Below are positions 39,647 through 48,894 of a DNA stretch of 64,000 bases, one piece after another. Numbering within the stretch: position 1 is the first letter of the stretch; each line of letters starts with the position of its first letter. The stretch covers positions 1 to 64,000 of the forward strand of contig NZ_JAOCZP010000009.1 in NCBI RefSeq assembly GCF_025336525.1, given 5' to 3'. Origin of the DNA: Chelativorans salis (GTDB lineage Bacteria > Pseudomonadota > Alphaproteobacteria > Rhizobiales > Rhizobiaceae). The notes below the pieces were generated by a model. The model worked only from the letters and a program-made list of their open reading frames with translations, was not told the origin of the DNA and did not search any database. The translations under genes and the position numbers were made by a program.

Positions 39647-39872
39647 GCACGTTTAGGGACCTCGGCCGGTTAAAGCCGAAGGAAGGTTCTTCACGGAATC
39701 TGTCGCTTTCGCACTGCCATCGAACTGCGGTCCGCTCTAAATTTGCAGCCTGGGGCTGGCCTCGGCGATTGCCTTGCGGCGGTGGATATGCATATTTGTT
39801 TCGGAGCTCGAAAAAAATGATCGGTGCGCTGTCCGGTCGCTTCGGAGGGGAGGACGGCGCGGGAGGAAATGC

Positions 39873-41327
39873 ATGTATCTCGGTCTCGACCTCGGCACAT
39901 CCGGGGTGAAGGCGCTCATCATCGATGGTGCGCAGAAGGTGATTGCCACGGCGACGGGGGCATTGGAGGTCTCGCGACCGCATTCGGGATGGTCTGAGCA
40001 GGACCCCGCGCACTGGATCCGCGCTACGGAAGAGGCGCTGGCGGCGCTTAAAGCATCCCATGGCGAAGCGCTGGCGGCTGTGAAGGGCATCGGCCTGTCG
40101 GGGCAGATGCACGGGGCGACACTGCTCGACGCGGCCGACGAGCCCTTGCGGCCCTGCATTCTATGGAACGACACACGCAGCCACGAGGAGGCGGCCGCCC
40201 TCGATGCCGACCCGCGCTTCCGCAAGATCACCGGCAACATCGTCTTTCCCGGCTTTACCGCGCCGAAGCTTGCCTGGATGAAGCGCAACGAGCCGGAGAT
40301 CTTTGCGGCGACGAAGAAGGTGCTACTGCCAAAGGACTTCCTGCGCCTGTGGCTGACCGGCGAGCATATTTCGGAAATGTCGGATTCGGCCGGCACGGCC
40401 TGGCTCGACGTGGAGAAGCGCCGCTGGTCGCCGGAATTGCTGGCGGCGACGGAGCTTGACGAGAGCCACATGCCGCGCCTCGTCGAGGGTACGGAGAAGG
40501 CCGGAACACTGCGCGCCGCGCTTGCCGAGCGCTGGGGCATGGGCACCGATGTCACTGTCGCCGGCGGGGCGGGCGACAACGCGGCATCCGCCTGCGGCGC
40601 CGGCACGGTGAAGCCGGGGGCGGCCTTTGTTTCGCTCGGCACGTCAGGCGTGCTGTTTGCTGCCAACGGTGCCTATCTGCCCAATCCGGAAAGCGCCGTG
40701 CATACGTTTTGCCACGCCCTGCCGGATACATGGCATCAGATGGGGGTCATTCTTTCGGCCACCGATTCGCTCAACTGGCTGGCCGGCATCACCGGCGCCA
40801 AGCCTGGCGATCTGACGGGCGAGCTGGGTGATGCGCTCAAGGCGCCCTCGAGCGTCACCTTCCTGCCCTACCTTTCCGGCGAGCGCACGCCGCACAACGA
40901 CGCCGTCATCCGCGGCAGCCTCGTGGGGCTTGCGCACCAGAGCGACCGCGCCGCCCTCACCCAGGCGGTGGTGGAGGGCGTCGCCTTCGCCTTCCGCGAC
41001 AGCCTGGAGGCGCTTAAGGCTGCCGGCACAGAGCTCGCCCGCGTCACGGCAATCGGCGGCGGTTCGCGCTCGTCCTACTGGCTGAAAGCCATCGCGACAG
41101 CGCTTGAACTGCCCGTCGACGTGCCGGCGGAAGGCGATTTCGGCGCCGCATTCGGCGCGGCGCGCCTCGGCCTCATCGCGGCGGAGGGCGCCGATCCGCT
41201 CTCCGTCTGTACGCCGCCGGCGGTCTCCATCACCGTGGAGCCCGACGCTGCGCTGACATCCGCCTACGCAGGGGCTTACCGCCGCTACCGCGATCTCTAC
41301 CCAGCCATACGAGGAGTCTCATCGTGA
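39873..41327 (+). CDS. xylB: xylulokinase
   Basis: 484 residues of the FGGY kinase family. N-terminal phosphate motif [15 protein letters not shown], substrate motif [12 protein letters not shown], catalytic Asp in [12 protein letters not shown], and the C-terminal [13 protein letters not shown]. It phosphorylates D-xylulose to xylulose 5-phosphate. ATG at 39873 (GGAGGAAAT upstream) rather than a longer frame from 39774. Its stop overlaps the xylA GTG (GTGA). No xylose repressor or transporter adjoins it. Confidence 0.95.
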   Translation: MYLGLDLGTSGVKALIIDGAQKVIATATGALEVSRPHSGWSEQDPAHWIRATEEALAALKASHGEALAAVKGIGLSGQMHGATLLDAADEPLRPCILWNDTRSHEEAAALDADPRFRKITGNIVFPGFTAPKLAWMKRNEPEIFAATKKVLLPKDFLRLWLTGEHISEMSDSAGTAWLDVEKRRWSPELLAATELDESHMPRLVEGTEKAGTLRAALAERWGMGTDVTVAGGAGDNAASACGAGTVKPGAAFVSLGTSGVLFAANGAYLPNPESAVHTFCHALPDTWHQMGVILSATDSLNWLAGITGAKPGDLTGELGDALKAPSSVTFLPYLSGERTPHNDAVIRGSLVGLAHQSDRAALTQAVVEGVAFAFRDSLEALKAAGTELARVTAIGGGSRSSYWLKAIATALELPVDVPAEGDFGAAFGAARLGLIAAEGADPLSVCTPPAVSITVEPDAALTSAYAGAYRRYRDLYPAIRGVSS

Positions 41328-42634
41328 GCACAGGATTTTTCGGCGATATCAAGCCGGTCGCCTATGAAGGGCCGGACAGCGATAACCCGCTGGCCTTCCG
41401 CCATTACAACCCGGACGAAAAGGTGCTGGGCAAGCGCATGGAGGACCATCTGCGCTTCGCCGTGTGCTACTGGCACAACTTCGTGTGGCCGGGCAACGAC
41501 CCCTTCGGCGGCCAGACCTTCGAGCGGCCGTGGTTCGGCGAGACCATGGAGAAGGCGAAGCTGAAGGCGGATGTGGCCTTCGAGATGTTCCAGATCCTGG
41601 GCGTGCCCTTCTTCACCTTCCACGACCACGACGTGCGGCCGGAGGGCGGGAGCTATTCCGAGAGCGTGGCGCGGCTGAACGAGATGGCCGATTACTTCCA
41701 GCAGAAGATGGAGAGCGGTGGGCCCAAGCTCCTGTGGGGCACGGCGAACCTCTTCTCCAACCGGCGTTATATGGCGGGTGCGGCGACCAACCCGGACCCG
41801 GACGTCTTCGCCTACGCTGCGGCGACAGTGAAGGCCTGCATGGACGTGACCAAGCGGCTCAATGGCCAGAACTACGTGCTGTGGGGCGGGCGTGAGGGCT
41901 ACGAGACGCTGCTCAACACCGATATGGGCCGCGAGATGAACCAGCTCGGCCGGTTCCTCTCCATGGTGGTTGACTACAAACACAAAATTGGCTTCACGGG
42001 CACGATCCTCGTTGAGCCGAAGCCGCAGGAGCCGACCAAGCACCAGTACGACTACGACGTCGCCACGGTCTACGGTTTCCTGAAGCGCTACGGGCTCGAA
42101 GGCGAGGTGAAGGTGAATATCGAGCAGGGTCACGCGATCCTCGCCGGCCACTCCTTCGAGCATGAGCTGGCGCTGGCAGCTTCCCTCGGCATCCTCGGCT
42201 CCATCGACATGAACCGCAACGACTACCAGTCGGGCTGGGATACCGACCAGTTTCCCAACAATGCACCCGAGGCGGCGCTCGCCTATTACCATGTGCTCGA
42301 GGCCGGCGGCTTCACCTCCGGCGGCACCAATTTCGATGCCAAGCTGCGCCGCCAGTCGCTCGACCCGGAGGACCTGATCGCGGCCCATGTCGGCGGCATG
42401 GATGTTTGCGCACGAGGGCTGAAGGCGGCGGCACGCATGATCGAGGACAAGGCGCTGAGCGGGCCGCTGGAAGAGCGCTATGCGGGCTGGCAGGGCGCGG
42501 AAGCGCAAGCGATGCTGAAGGGCGAGCGCACGCTGGAAGAGGTTGCCGAGCACGTGGCGCGCGAGAGGCTCGACCCGCAGCCTGTTTCGGGGCGGCAGGA
42601 GAGGTTGGAGAACGTCGTCAACCGGTACGTTTGA
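41324..42634 (+). CDS. xylA: xylose isomerase
   Basis: 436 residues, the class II length. Metal and active-site residues: [47 protein letters not shown], and the late [16 protein letters not shown]. Converts D-xylose to D-xylulose. GTG start overlaps the xylB stop, indicating coupled translation. Confidence 0.96.
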   Translation: MSTGFFGDIKPVAYEGPDSDNPLAFRHYNPDEKVLGKRMEDHLRFAVCYWHNFVWPGNDPFGGQTFERPWFGETMEKAKLKADVAFEMFQILGVPFFTFHDHDVRPEGGSYSESVARLNEMADYFQQKMESGGPKLLWGTANLFSNRRYMAGAATNPDPDVFAYAAATVKACMDVTKRLNGQNYVLWGGREGYETLLNTDMGREMNQLGRFLSMVVDYKHKIGFTGTILVEPKPQEPTKHQYDYDVATVYGFLKRYGLEGEVKVNIEQGHAILAGHSFEHELALAASLGILGSIDMNRNDYQSGWDTDQFPNNAPEAALAYYHVLEAGGFTSGGTNFDAKLRRQSLDPEDLIAAHVGGMDVCARGLKAAARMIEDKALSGPLEERYAGWQGAEAQAMLKGERTLEEVAEHVARERLDPQPVSGRQERLENVVNRYV

Positions 42635-42723
42635 GGGCTTTTTGCAGAGAGGGCATGGACACCCTGCGCCGGCCCCCTCTCTTGCAAATTCCAAGGGCTT
42701 GGCTTCGCCAAACTCAAGTATTT

Positions 42724-42842
42724 GCTTTCTCCCCCACCAAGGGGGAGATAGGCGCTGCACCTTCGTCTCCGCCAATCTCCAGCGTTGGCGATTGGCGGAG
42801 ACGACAATGCCGGTGTTATCTCCCCTTGGCGGGGGAGAAAGC
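42724..42842. repeat. 119-bp nested palindrome downstream of xylA
   Basis: Outer arms 42724-42750 (GCTTTCTCCCCC...) and 42817-42842 (...GGGGGAGAAAGC) differ by one base and one indel over 26-27 bp. Inside is a perfect 14-bp hairpin: CGTCTCCGCCAATC (42764-42777), 12-base loop, GATTGGCGGAGACG (42790-42803). A related element lies at 56731. It looks like a non-autonomous dispersed repeat of the rhizobial type. Confidence 0.8.
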
Positions 42843-42883
42843 GATTTCAACATCTTAGCCGAAGGCTAAGTGTTAGAAATCGC
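42841..42883. repeat. 43-bp hairpin repeat, second family
   Basis: GCGATTTC, AACA, CTTAGCC, loop GAA, GGCTAAG, TGTT, GAAATCGC: about 19 paired bases with one unpaired base on each side. It abuts the previous element. A decayed copy containing CAACATCTTA and GAAGCTAAGTGTTAGAA is at about 61884-61923. Confidence 0.75.
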
Positions 42884-43038
42884 AAGTGAGGGGGCCGGCA
42901 CAACGCCAGACTCTAACTGCCACGCCCCATCTCCCCCATCGCCTATTTGCCTATAACCCGTCGTCAAATCTTCATCCAGGCGCCTTCATCCAGTCAGGAT
43001 TGGAAGGCATAAATCATGTCGTGACTCGGAGGCCCAGG

Positions 43039-43269
43039 ATGACTGCTGATAAGAGAGTGGAAGCGGAGATCGACGCGCTTTTGGGGCGTGACGAGACGGC
43101 GTCCGTTATCGACACGCTATTGGCCATGCCTCGCGTAGAAGCGGCCAACGATCCAGACGGCTCGTGGGAGAGAATCCTGCATGCCCGCCTCCAGGAGCGA
43201 CTTGCCCGCAAGATGCGGCAGGTGCTCGAGGAGGCGCCGGACCGAAAGGGCTCCAGGAGTGCCGCGTGA
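43039..43269 (+). CDS. small hypothetical protein
   Basis: 76 residues, soluble and charged, starting TADKRVEAEIDALLG and ending LARKMRQVLEEAPDRKG. GGAGG lies six bases before the ATG at 43039. No family recognised. It is convergent with the IclR gene, 14 bp apart. Codon use looks normal for the window. Confidence 0.4.
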   Translation: MTADKRVEAEIDALLGRDETASVIDTLLAMPRVEAANDPDGSWERILHARLQERLARKMRQVLEEAPDRKGSRSAA

Positions 43270-43283
43270 CGGCGCCGGGCGCC

Positions 43284-44081
43284 CTATTGCAGTGCCAGAA
43301 AATCCTCGATCTTTGCAGCAGCCTCAATAAGCGGCGGCAGGATCGTCAGGCGCATCTCATCACAGGAGAAGCGCGCCGACTGCGTGGAAACGTTGAGGGC
43401 GGCGACGACGGAGCCAGTTCTGCCCCGCACCGGCACGGCAATAGACCGCAGTCCCAGTTCGAGTTCCTCGTCGACGATGGCGTAACCTTCCCGCCGGACC
43501 TCGGCCACGCGGGCCGCCAGCGCCTCCCGGTCCGTCACCGTTTTGGGCGTGTTGGCGCGGATCGCCGCCTTTTCCAGAAAACGGGCGAGTTCGGCCGTAT
43601 CCAGGTCTGACAGGAGCACCCGGCCCATGGACGTGCAGTAGGCCGGCAGCCGGGCGCCAACGGCGAGCGAGACGGAGACGATGCGCCGACCCGCCACCCG
43701 CGCCACGTAGACGACGTCCTCGTCCTCGAGCACGGCTGCCGAGCAGGATTCGCCGAGCGCCTGCGAGACCTCGCCCATGATCGGCTCGGCATAGGCCCAG
43801 AGCGAGGAGCCGCCGAGCCACGTGCGGGTGAGCGACAGGAGCTTTGCCGAGAGGAGGAAGTTCCGCCCCTCCTGCCGGGCGTAGCCTTCCGCCACCAGCG
43901 TCAGAAGCAGCCGGCGGGCGCCGGCGCGCGTCAGCCCCGCCTCCTCCGCCACCTCGGTGAGGCGCAGGCCGGACGGCGCGCCGGCGAGGATTTCGATCAC
44001 TGTGAGCCCCTTGGCCAGCGATCCGACGAGATCGCGGCTGAACGGCTCGGCGTTTTGCATTGACTCGATAGCGTCGTCCAT
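43284..44081 (-). CDS. IclR family transcriptional regulator (PcaR/CatR-like)
   Basis: 265 residues. N-terminal winged helix (about 20-80, RLTEVAEEAGLTRAGARRLL) and a C-terminal ligand domain (AYCTSMGRVLLSDLD; EGYAIVDEELELGLRSIAVPV). Divergent from the 3-oxoadipate CoA-transferase genes, so likely controls them. PcaR/PcaU-type IclR proteins activate beta-ketoadipate genes in response to the pathway acid. Confidence 0.9.
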   Translation of the reverse strand: MDDAIESMQNAEPFSRDLVGSLAKGLTVIEILAGAPSGLRLTEVAEEAGLTRAGARRLLLTLVAEGYARQEGRNFLLSAKLLSLTRTWLGGSSLWAYAEPIMGEVSQALGESCSAAVLEDEDVVYVARVAGRRIVSVSLAVGARLPAYCTSMGRVLLSDLDTAELARFLEKAAIRANTPKTVTDREALAARVAEVRREGYAIVDEELELGLRSIAVPVRGRTGSVVAALNVSTQSARFSCDEMRLTILPPLIEAAAKIEDFLALQ

Positions 44082-44102
44082 CTATTTCTGTATCGCATAT
44101 AA

Positions 44103-44126
44103 AACTTAAGTTCACAATACGAACTT
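44103..44126 (+). promoter_or_regulatory. operator-like triple half-site before catI
   Basis: The perfect palindrome AACTTAAGTT (44103-44112) is followed by AAGTTC (44108-44113), seven bases, then GAACTT (44121-44126). This gives three related half-sites, 58-bp gap between the IclR and catI genes. It ends just before GGAGGAGG and the catI ATG. Confidence 0.55.
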
Positions 44127-44139
44127 TTGGAGGAGGCGA

Positions 44140-44994
44140 ATGGCGTGTTTCTTGCCGCTCAGTGAGGCGGTGAAAGAGAACCTGCGGGATGGCGATACCG
44201 CCGCCTTTGAAGGTTTTACCCATCTAATCCCCACCGCCGCCGCCCACGAGGCGATCCGCCAGGGGGTCAAGGACCTGACGCTCGTGCGCATGACGCCGGA
44301 CGTGGTCTACGACCAGATGATCGGCATGGGGATGGCAAGCAGGCTCGTCTTCTCCTATGCCGGCAATCCCGGCGTCGGGCTTCTGCGCCGGCTGCGCGAT
44401 GCGGTGGAGAACGGCTGGCCGCGCCCGGTCGAGATCGAGGAGCATTCCCACGCCGCCATGGCCAACGCCTACGAGGCGGGCGCGGCGGGCCTTCCCTGCG
44501 CCGTCTTCCGTGGCTATCGGGGCGCCGAGCTAGCGAGGGTGAATCCGAATATCAAGAGCGTCACCTGTCCCTTCACGGGCGAAGAGCTGGCCGCGGTGCC
44601 GGCGGTACGGCCGGACGTGACCTTTATCCATGCGCAGAAGGCCGACAAAAAGGGCAATGTGCTGGTCGAGGGCATCGTCGGCATTCAGAAGGAGGCGGTG
44701 CTGGCGGCGAAGCGCGCCGTGGTGACGGTGGAAGAGGTGGTGGAGGATTTCTCCGGCCTGCACCCCAATCTCTGCGTGCTGCCGCATTGGACGGTGACGG
44801 CGATCTCTGTCGTGCCCGGCGGGGCGCATCCCTCCTATACCCACGGCTATTATGCGCGCGACAACGCCGCCTATCTGGAGTGGGACGAGGTGGCGGCCGA
44901 CCGCGAGCGCTTCCGCGCATGGATGGAGGAGAACGTCATGAAGGCCGGGCCGGACGACTTTGCCGGACGCGTGGCCGGGCTGAGGGCGGCGTGA
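44140..44994 (+). CDS. catI: 3-oxoadipate CoA-transferase subunit A (CatI type)
   Basis: 284 residues, longer than enterobacterial-like PcaI (about 230) and matching the CatI class. TAAFEGFTHLIPTAAAHE-type N-terminus, then RMTPDVVYDQMIGMGMA, EIEEHSHAAMANAYEAGAAG and SVTCPFTGEELAAVPAVRPD. With CatJ it moves CoA from succinyl-CoA to 3-oxoadipate. GGAGGAGG upstream of the ATG; the stop overlaps catJ (TGATG). Confidence 0.9.
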   Translation: MACFLPLSEAVKENLRDGDTAAFEGFTHLIPTAAAHEAIRQGVKDLTLVRMTPDVVYDQMIGMGMASRLVFSYAGNPGVGLLRRLRDAVENGWPRPVEIEEHSHAAMANAYEAGAAGLPCAVFRGYRGAELARVNPNIKSVTCPFTGEELAAVPAVRPDVTFIHAQKADKKGNVLVEGIVGIQKEAVLAAKRAVVTVEEVVEDFSGLHPNLCVLPHWTVTAISVVPGGAHPSYTHGYYARDNAAYLEWDEVAADRERFRAWMEENVMKAGPDDFAGRVAGLRAA

Positions 44995-45797
44995 TGAGTG
45001 ATTTTACCCCGAACGAGATGATGACCATCGCCGCCTCGCGGGCGCTGACCAGCGAGGACGTGTGCTTTGTCGGCATTGGCGCGCCGTCTGCCGCCTGCAA
45101 CGTCGCCCGCCTGACGCATGCGCCGGATATCACGCTGATCTATGAATCGGGCACCATCGGCACGGCGCCCGACGTGCTGCCGCTGTCGATCGGCGACGGC
45201 GAATTGTGCGACACCGCGCTCACCACCGTGCCGGTGCCGGAGATGTTCCGCTACTGGCTGCAGGGCGGGCGCATCACCATCGGCTTCCTGGGGGCGGCCC
45301 AGCTCGACAAATACGGCAACATCAACACCACCGTCGTCGGCGACTACGAGAAGCCGAAGGTGCGGCTGCCCGGCGGCGGCGGCGCGCCGGAGATCGCCAC
45401 CTCGTCGGGGCAGGTCTATATCACCATGGCACAGTCGAAGCGCGGCATGGTCGAGAAGATCGACTTCTTCACCTCCTTCGGCCATGGCGAGGGCGGCGAC
45501 CACAGGAAGCGGCTCGGCATCGATACCAAGGGGCCGACGCTGCTCATCACCGACCTTGCCATCTGGAAGCCGGACCCGGAGACGAAGGAATTTACCGTGG
45601 TCTCCCTGCATCCGGGCGTGACGCGCGAGATGGTGCAGGAAACCTGCGGGTGGCCGGTGAAGTTCGCGGTAGAGCTGGAGGAAACGCCGCCGCCGACCGA
45701 ACTCGAGCTTTCCACGCTTCGCGACCTGAAGGCGCGCACCGATGCCGCGCATAAGGGCGGCGGCCCGGCCGCGAAGAGAGGAGCGAAGGATGGCTGA
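44994..45797 (+). CDS. catJ: 3-oxoadipate CoA-transferase subunit B (CatJ type)
   Basis: 267 residues. Sequence landmarks are SEDVCFVGIGAPSAACNVAR, the active-site region LIYESGTIGTAPDVLPLSIG with the catalytic Glu, and RLPGGGGAPEIATSSGQVYI. ATG at 44994 overlaps the catI stop; its end overlaps the pcaF start by eight bases. Confidence 0.9.
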   Translation: MSDFTPNEMMTIAASRALTSEDVCFVGIGAPSAACNVARLTHAPDITLIYESGTIGTAPDVLPLSIGDGELCDTALTTVPVPEMFRYWLQGGRITIGFLGAAQLDKYGNINTTVVGDYEKPKVRLPGGGGAPEIATSSGQVYITMAQSKRGMVEKIDFFTSFGHGEGGDHRKRLGIDTKGPTLLITDLAIWKPDPETKEFTVVSLHPGVTREMVQETCGWPVKFAVELEETPPPTELELSTLRDLKARTDAAHKGGGPAAKRGAKDG

Positions 45798-46995
45798 AGC
45801 CTATATCTGCGACTATGTGCGCACGCCCATCGGCCGCTTCGGCGGCGTCTTGTCCTCCGTGCGCGCCGACGACCTCGCCGCCGTCCCGCTGAAGGCGCTG
45901 ATGGAGCGCAACGCCGGCGTGGACTGGGGCGCGGTGGACGACGTCATCTACGGCTGCGCCAACCAGGCGGGCGAGGACAACCGCAACGTCGCCCGCATGG
46001 CGCTGCTGCTTGCCGGCCTGCCGGTCGAGGTGCCGGGGTCCACGATCAACCGCCTGTGCGGCTCGGGCATGGATGCGGTGGCGACCGCCGCCCGCGCCAT
46101 CAAGGCCGGCGAGGCGGAGCTTATGATTGCCGGTGGCGTGGAATCCATGAGCCGCGCGCCCTTCGTCATGCCCAAGGCGGAAACAGCGTTTTCGCGCAAT
46201 GCGGAAATCTACGACACCACCATCGGCTGGCGCTTCGTCAACCCGCTCATGAAGAAGCAGTACGGCATCGATTCCATGCCCGAGACGGGCGAGAACGTGG
46301 CGGAGGACTTCGGCATCAGCCGCACAGACCAGGACGCTTTCGCCGTACGCAGCCAGGAGAAGGCGGTGGCGGCGCAGGAGAACGGGCGGCTGGCGAAGGA
46401 GATCGTTCCCGTCACCATTCCCCAGCGCAAGGGCGAGCCGGTGGTCGTCGACAAGGACGAGCACCCGCGCCCCGGCACGACGGTGGAGAAGCTTTCCAAG
46501 CTGCCGACGCCGTTCCGCGAGGGCGGCTCCGCGACGGCAGGCAATGCCTCCGGCGTCAATGACGGCGCGGCGGCCTTGATCATCGCCTCGGAGGCCGCGG
46601 CCAAGAGGCACGGCCTGACGCCCATCGCCCGCATATTGGGCGGTGCCGCCGCCGGCGTTCCCCCGCGCATCATGGGCATAGGCCCCGCCCCGGCCACAAT
46701 GAAGCTGTGCGCGCGGCTCGGCCTGAAACCCTCCGATTTCGATGTGGTGGAACTCAACGAAGCCTTCGCCTCCCAAGGCATCGCCGTGCTGCGCCAGCTC
46801 GGCATCGCCGAGGACGCTCCGCACGTGAACCCCAATGGCGGCGCCATTGCGCTGGGCCATCCCCTCGGCATGTCCGGCGCCCGAATCTCGGGCACGGCGG
46901 CGCTGGAGCTGAAGGAGCGCGGCGCAAGGCTGGCGCTCGCCACCATGTGCATCGGCGTCGGCCAGGGCATCGCGTTGGCGGTGGAGCGGGTTTAG
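45790..46995 (+). CDS. pcaF: 3-oxoadipyl-CoA thiolase
   Basis: 401 residues of the thiolase family. Active-site Cys in NRLCGSGMDAV (about 90), His in GGAIALGHPLGMSG, and the second Cys in ATMCIGVGQGIAL. It splits 3-oxoadipyl-CoA to succinyl-CoA and acetyl-CoA, the last step after CatIJ. The upper beta-ketoadipate genes (pcaHGCD or catABC) are not in the window. ATG at 45790 with GAAGGA-type upstream inside the catJ end. Confidence 0.93.
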   Translation: MAEAYICDYVRTPIGRFGGVLSSVRADDLAAVPLKALMERNAGVDWGAVDDVIYGCANQAGEDNRNVARMALLLAGLPVEVPGSTINRLCGSGMDAVATAARAIKAGEAELMIAGGVESMSRAPFVMPKAETAFSRNAEIYDTTIGWRFVNPLMKKQYGIDSMPETGENVAEDFGISRTDQDAFAVRSQEKAVAAQENGRLAKEIVPVTIPQRKGEPVVVDKDEHPRPGTTVEKLSKLPTPFREGGSATAGNASGVNDGAAALIIASEAAAKRHGLTPIARILGGAAAGVPPRIMGIGPAPATMKLCARLGLKPSDFDVVELNEAFASQGIAVLRQLGIAEDAPHVNPNGGAIALGHPLGMSGARISGTAALELKERGARLALATMCIGVGQGIALAVERV

Positions 46996-47244
46996 GGCTC
47001 TTTCCTCCGTGAGTTGGCCGACGGCAATTCCTGACAGCTTTTCAGCCCGAATTCCTGCTCTCGACCCGTTGCTGTCGACCGTGACAAGCGCGACGAACGG
47101 CTCGAGTGAGCCCAAAGCGGACTTCCGCGTGGCACGCGGAAATCACGAACTGCGCGTGGCCCCCGATACAGCGTGCTGCGTCAAGGCACGACAGCGCCCA
47201 TGAAGAAGTGGCGCTTTAAGATAGAGCAGTGACAGTCATAGCCT

Positions 47245-47769
47245 TTAGGCAATGAACTCGTCAGGCGATGGTGGTTCAAACGAGCGCATCCACTCTTTGA
47301 GTTTGATCTCGGGGATATGAAAAGTACCCGGGGGGAGCTGAGCATTCCGAGCCTTGATGCGCTCCAACAGTAACTCTTCAGAGGCATCGGCGAAATGTAT
47401 CTTAAAACCCGCACCGAGGTCTTGAGCTTTTGCTCTAAGCTCGTCGCGCTCACTTCTGGTCCAGAAGCCAAAATCCAGAATCACATCTACTCCAAGTACC
47501 AAAACTCTCGCCGCTGCCTCCCACAGGAGCGACTCGATCGCCGCGTGCCGAGCGTTATGCTTCGAGAAGTCGGCCTCATCGCTATCGTCGTGAACGTCAC
47601 TTCCGAACAACCGAACGTGCCACTCATCAACGGTAAGGCGGAGCGCGGAGCACTCGGCCTCGAGTTTGCGAGCCAAAGTGGTCTTACCGCTACCTGGAAG
47701 TCCCACCATCAAGTGAAGTGTAGCCACAGAAATAGACCAAAGCCGCTTAATCCCGGGTGACCTATTCAT
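47245..47769 (-). CDS. P-loop kinase-like AAA family ATPase
   Basis: 174 residues. Walker A GLPGSGKTTLARKLE sits at about residue 22; VDVILDFGFWTRSERDELR resembles the small Zeta/kinase-like ATP-binding proteins that phosphorylate small molecules. The C-terminus PEIKLKEWMRSFEPPSPDE is lid-like. Start uncertain: ATG at 47769 or GTG at 47727, the latter giving the usual ATLHLMVGLPGSGKTT N-terminus. The gene is clearly AT-richer than its neighbours, which suggests transfer. Substrate unknown. Confidence 0.75.
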   Translation of the reverse strand: MNRSPGIKRLWSISVATLHLMVGLPGSGKTTLARKLEAECSALRLTVDEWHVRLFGSDVHDDSDEADFSKHNARHAAIESLLWEAAARVLVLGVDVILDFGFWTRSERDELRAKAQDLGAGFKIHFADASEELLLERIKARNAQLPPGTFHIPEIKLKEWMRSFEPPSPDEFIA

Positions 47770-48106
47770 CTAGTCGCATGTGCACTTGACGGCAACCGGC
47801 TTAGGTCGAACCGAGAGGTGAGGAACCGCAAGATCGTGCATTGGCGGAACCACCATGGATTCTTTCACTGGTCGGACGGCCCCTGACAGGCAGCTGAATT
47901 AAGGGCCGGTCGCTCCGCCAGCAGGTCGTGCAAAAATCTCGATCTTATGCGCCACGCCGCGGCCTTGATTTCGGACGGGGCTTTTCGTGCGAAATGGCGT
48001 GCAAGAATCCGGTCCTGGCGCGACCTGCTCGTTCCCATCAGCGAGGCAGACGGCAGAGAACCACCCACGCCCGAAATTCGAACGGAGGACAAGACCCAAT
48101 CCTTAG
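47770..48106. other. 337-bp intergenic stretch, no convincing gene
   Basis: Several overlapping frames on both strands of 60-85 codons, none with a family match or a ribosome site. It separates the AAA kinase from a broken antitoxin gene and looks like recombined debris. Confidence 0.5.
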
Positions 48107-48288
48107 ATGGGCTTGTCCGTTTCCGACTATATCCGCATGGCCCTCGTCCGTGTTGCCCGTGACAAGGCGGTGCCGTTCCCGGTGAAGGTGCCGAATGCCG
48201 TAACCGTCAAGGCAATGAAGGAACTGGACAGCGGCAAGGACATAGCGAAGCTGCGCTCGCCACGTTCGCCAAGCCGATCCACCTCTGA
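48107..48288 (+). pseudogene. RelB/DinJ-family antitoxin remnant
   Basis: From 48107 the frame reads MGLSVSDYIRMALVRVARDK then AVPFPVKVPNAVTVKAMKEL, the middle of RelB/DinJ antitoxins (helix-turn-helix-like ribbon followed by the C-terminal toxin-binding arm). About 25 N-terminal residues are missing, and an in-frame TAG precedes the ATG. One base is missing near 48237; the next frame then gives GHSEAALATFAKPIHL and stops at 48288. No RelE/YafQ toxin is near. A broken copy left by recombination. Confidence 0.7.
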
Positions 48289-48411
48289 TCCCGCGCGCAT
48301 CTGTCACGTTGAACCGCCCCGGCATTGCTGCTGAATTCAGCGCGCCGCGGCGGGCTCGTCGCTCCGGCCACGAGCGCGCCGCATCGCGCGCGCGGAGCGG
48401 GGAGAGACGGC

Positions 48412-48894
48412 ATGACGGCGGCGCTGGTGCGAGACGTGGAAGCAAATCTGCCCGATCCAGCGCTGGCCGACGCCGACTGGGCCGACGCCTACGAGATCGA
48501 GACGGCAAAGCCCTTTGCGAGTGCGCGCGAGGCCGCCGAATGCACCGTCAGCGCTTTTCCGCTCTGGACCATGCCGCTGCTTCTCCTACGCAACATCATC
48601 GTTCTGCCGCTCGGGCTTAAGGGGGCGGATCGCGGGTTCGACCGTGACATGGTCGGCATCTTTCCGGTCGTCGTCGACACGCCCGGCCGGTTCGTCGGCG
48701 GATTCGATGACAAGCATCTCGATTTCCGGGTTGCGGTCGACCTTGCGGAGGTTGGCGAGCGCCAGCGCATTCGCCTGACCACCGTGATCAGGCGCCACAA
48801 CCTGGCCGGTCGCGCCTATCTCCGGGCCGTCATGCCCTTCCACCGCGCCATCATCCGCGGCGCGCTGGCGAAGCTGGCGGCAGCGCGGCCCTAG
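48412..48894 (+). CDS. DUF2867 family protein
   Basis: 160 residues. Features VEANLPDPALADADWADAYE at the start, WTMPLLLLRNIIVLPLGLKG in the middle, FPVVVDTPGRFVGGFDDKHLDFRV and the C-terminal PFHRAIIRGALAKL match DUF2867. No signal peptide. ATG at 48412 follows GGGGAGAG. Convergent with the nucleoside deaminase, overlapping by four bases. Function unknown. Confidence 0.8.
   Translation: MTAALVRDVEANLPDPALADADWADAYEIETAKPFASAREAAECTVSAFPLWTMPLLLLRNIIVLPLGLKGADRGFDRDMVGIFPVVVDTPGRFVGGFDDKHLDFRVAVDLAEVGERQRIRLTTVIRRHNLAGRAYLRAVMPFHRAIIRGALAKLAAARP

Larger units (their letters stand above)
38868..39872. other. gene-poor kilobase between the 2-hydroxyacid dehydrogenase and xylB
   Basis: No full-sized gene seen on either strand. 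Contents: a short GC-rich stretch with many one-off frames, a possible 49-codon ORF on the minus strand (39080-39229), a palindromic repeat (39566-39646), and the xylB leader with GGGAGGAA at 39861. I looked for tmRNA, RNase P RNA and 4.5S RNA by their conserved cores and did not find them. Confidence 0.6.

Noticed and set aside
42724-42842. Repeat cluster as a CRISPR array
   Set aside because: Only nested inverted arms, no series of direct repeats with spacers.
41297-42853. 518-codon minus frame opposite xylA
   Set aside because: Shadow frame; ends within a repeat and has no ribosome site.
45592-47115. 507-codon minus frame opposite pcaF
   Set aside because: Shadow of pcaF; only the first part lies in non-coding DNA, with no family match.
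47123-47141. TTCCGCGTG-G-CACGCGGAA as a terminator of pcaF
   Set aside because: A 9-bp palindrome with one central base and no T-run; too tight to fold as a normal terminator.
48107-48288. Functional toxin-antitoxin pair
   Set aside because: The antitoxin lacks its N-terminus, is frameshifted, and has no toxin gene near.
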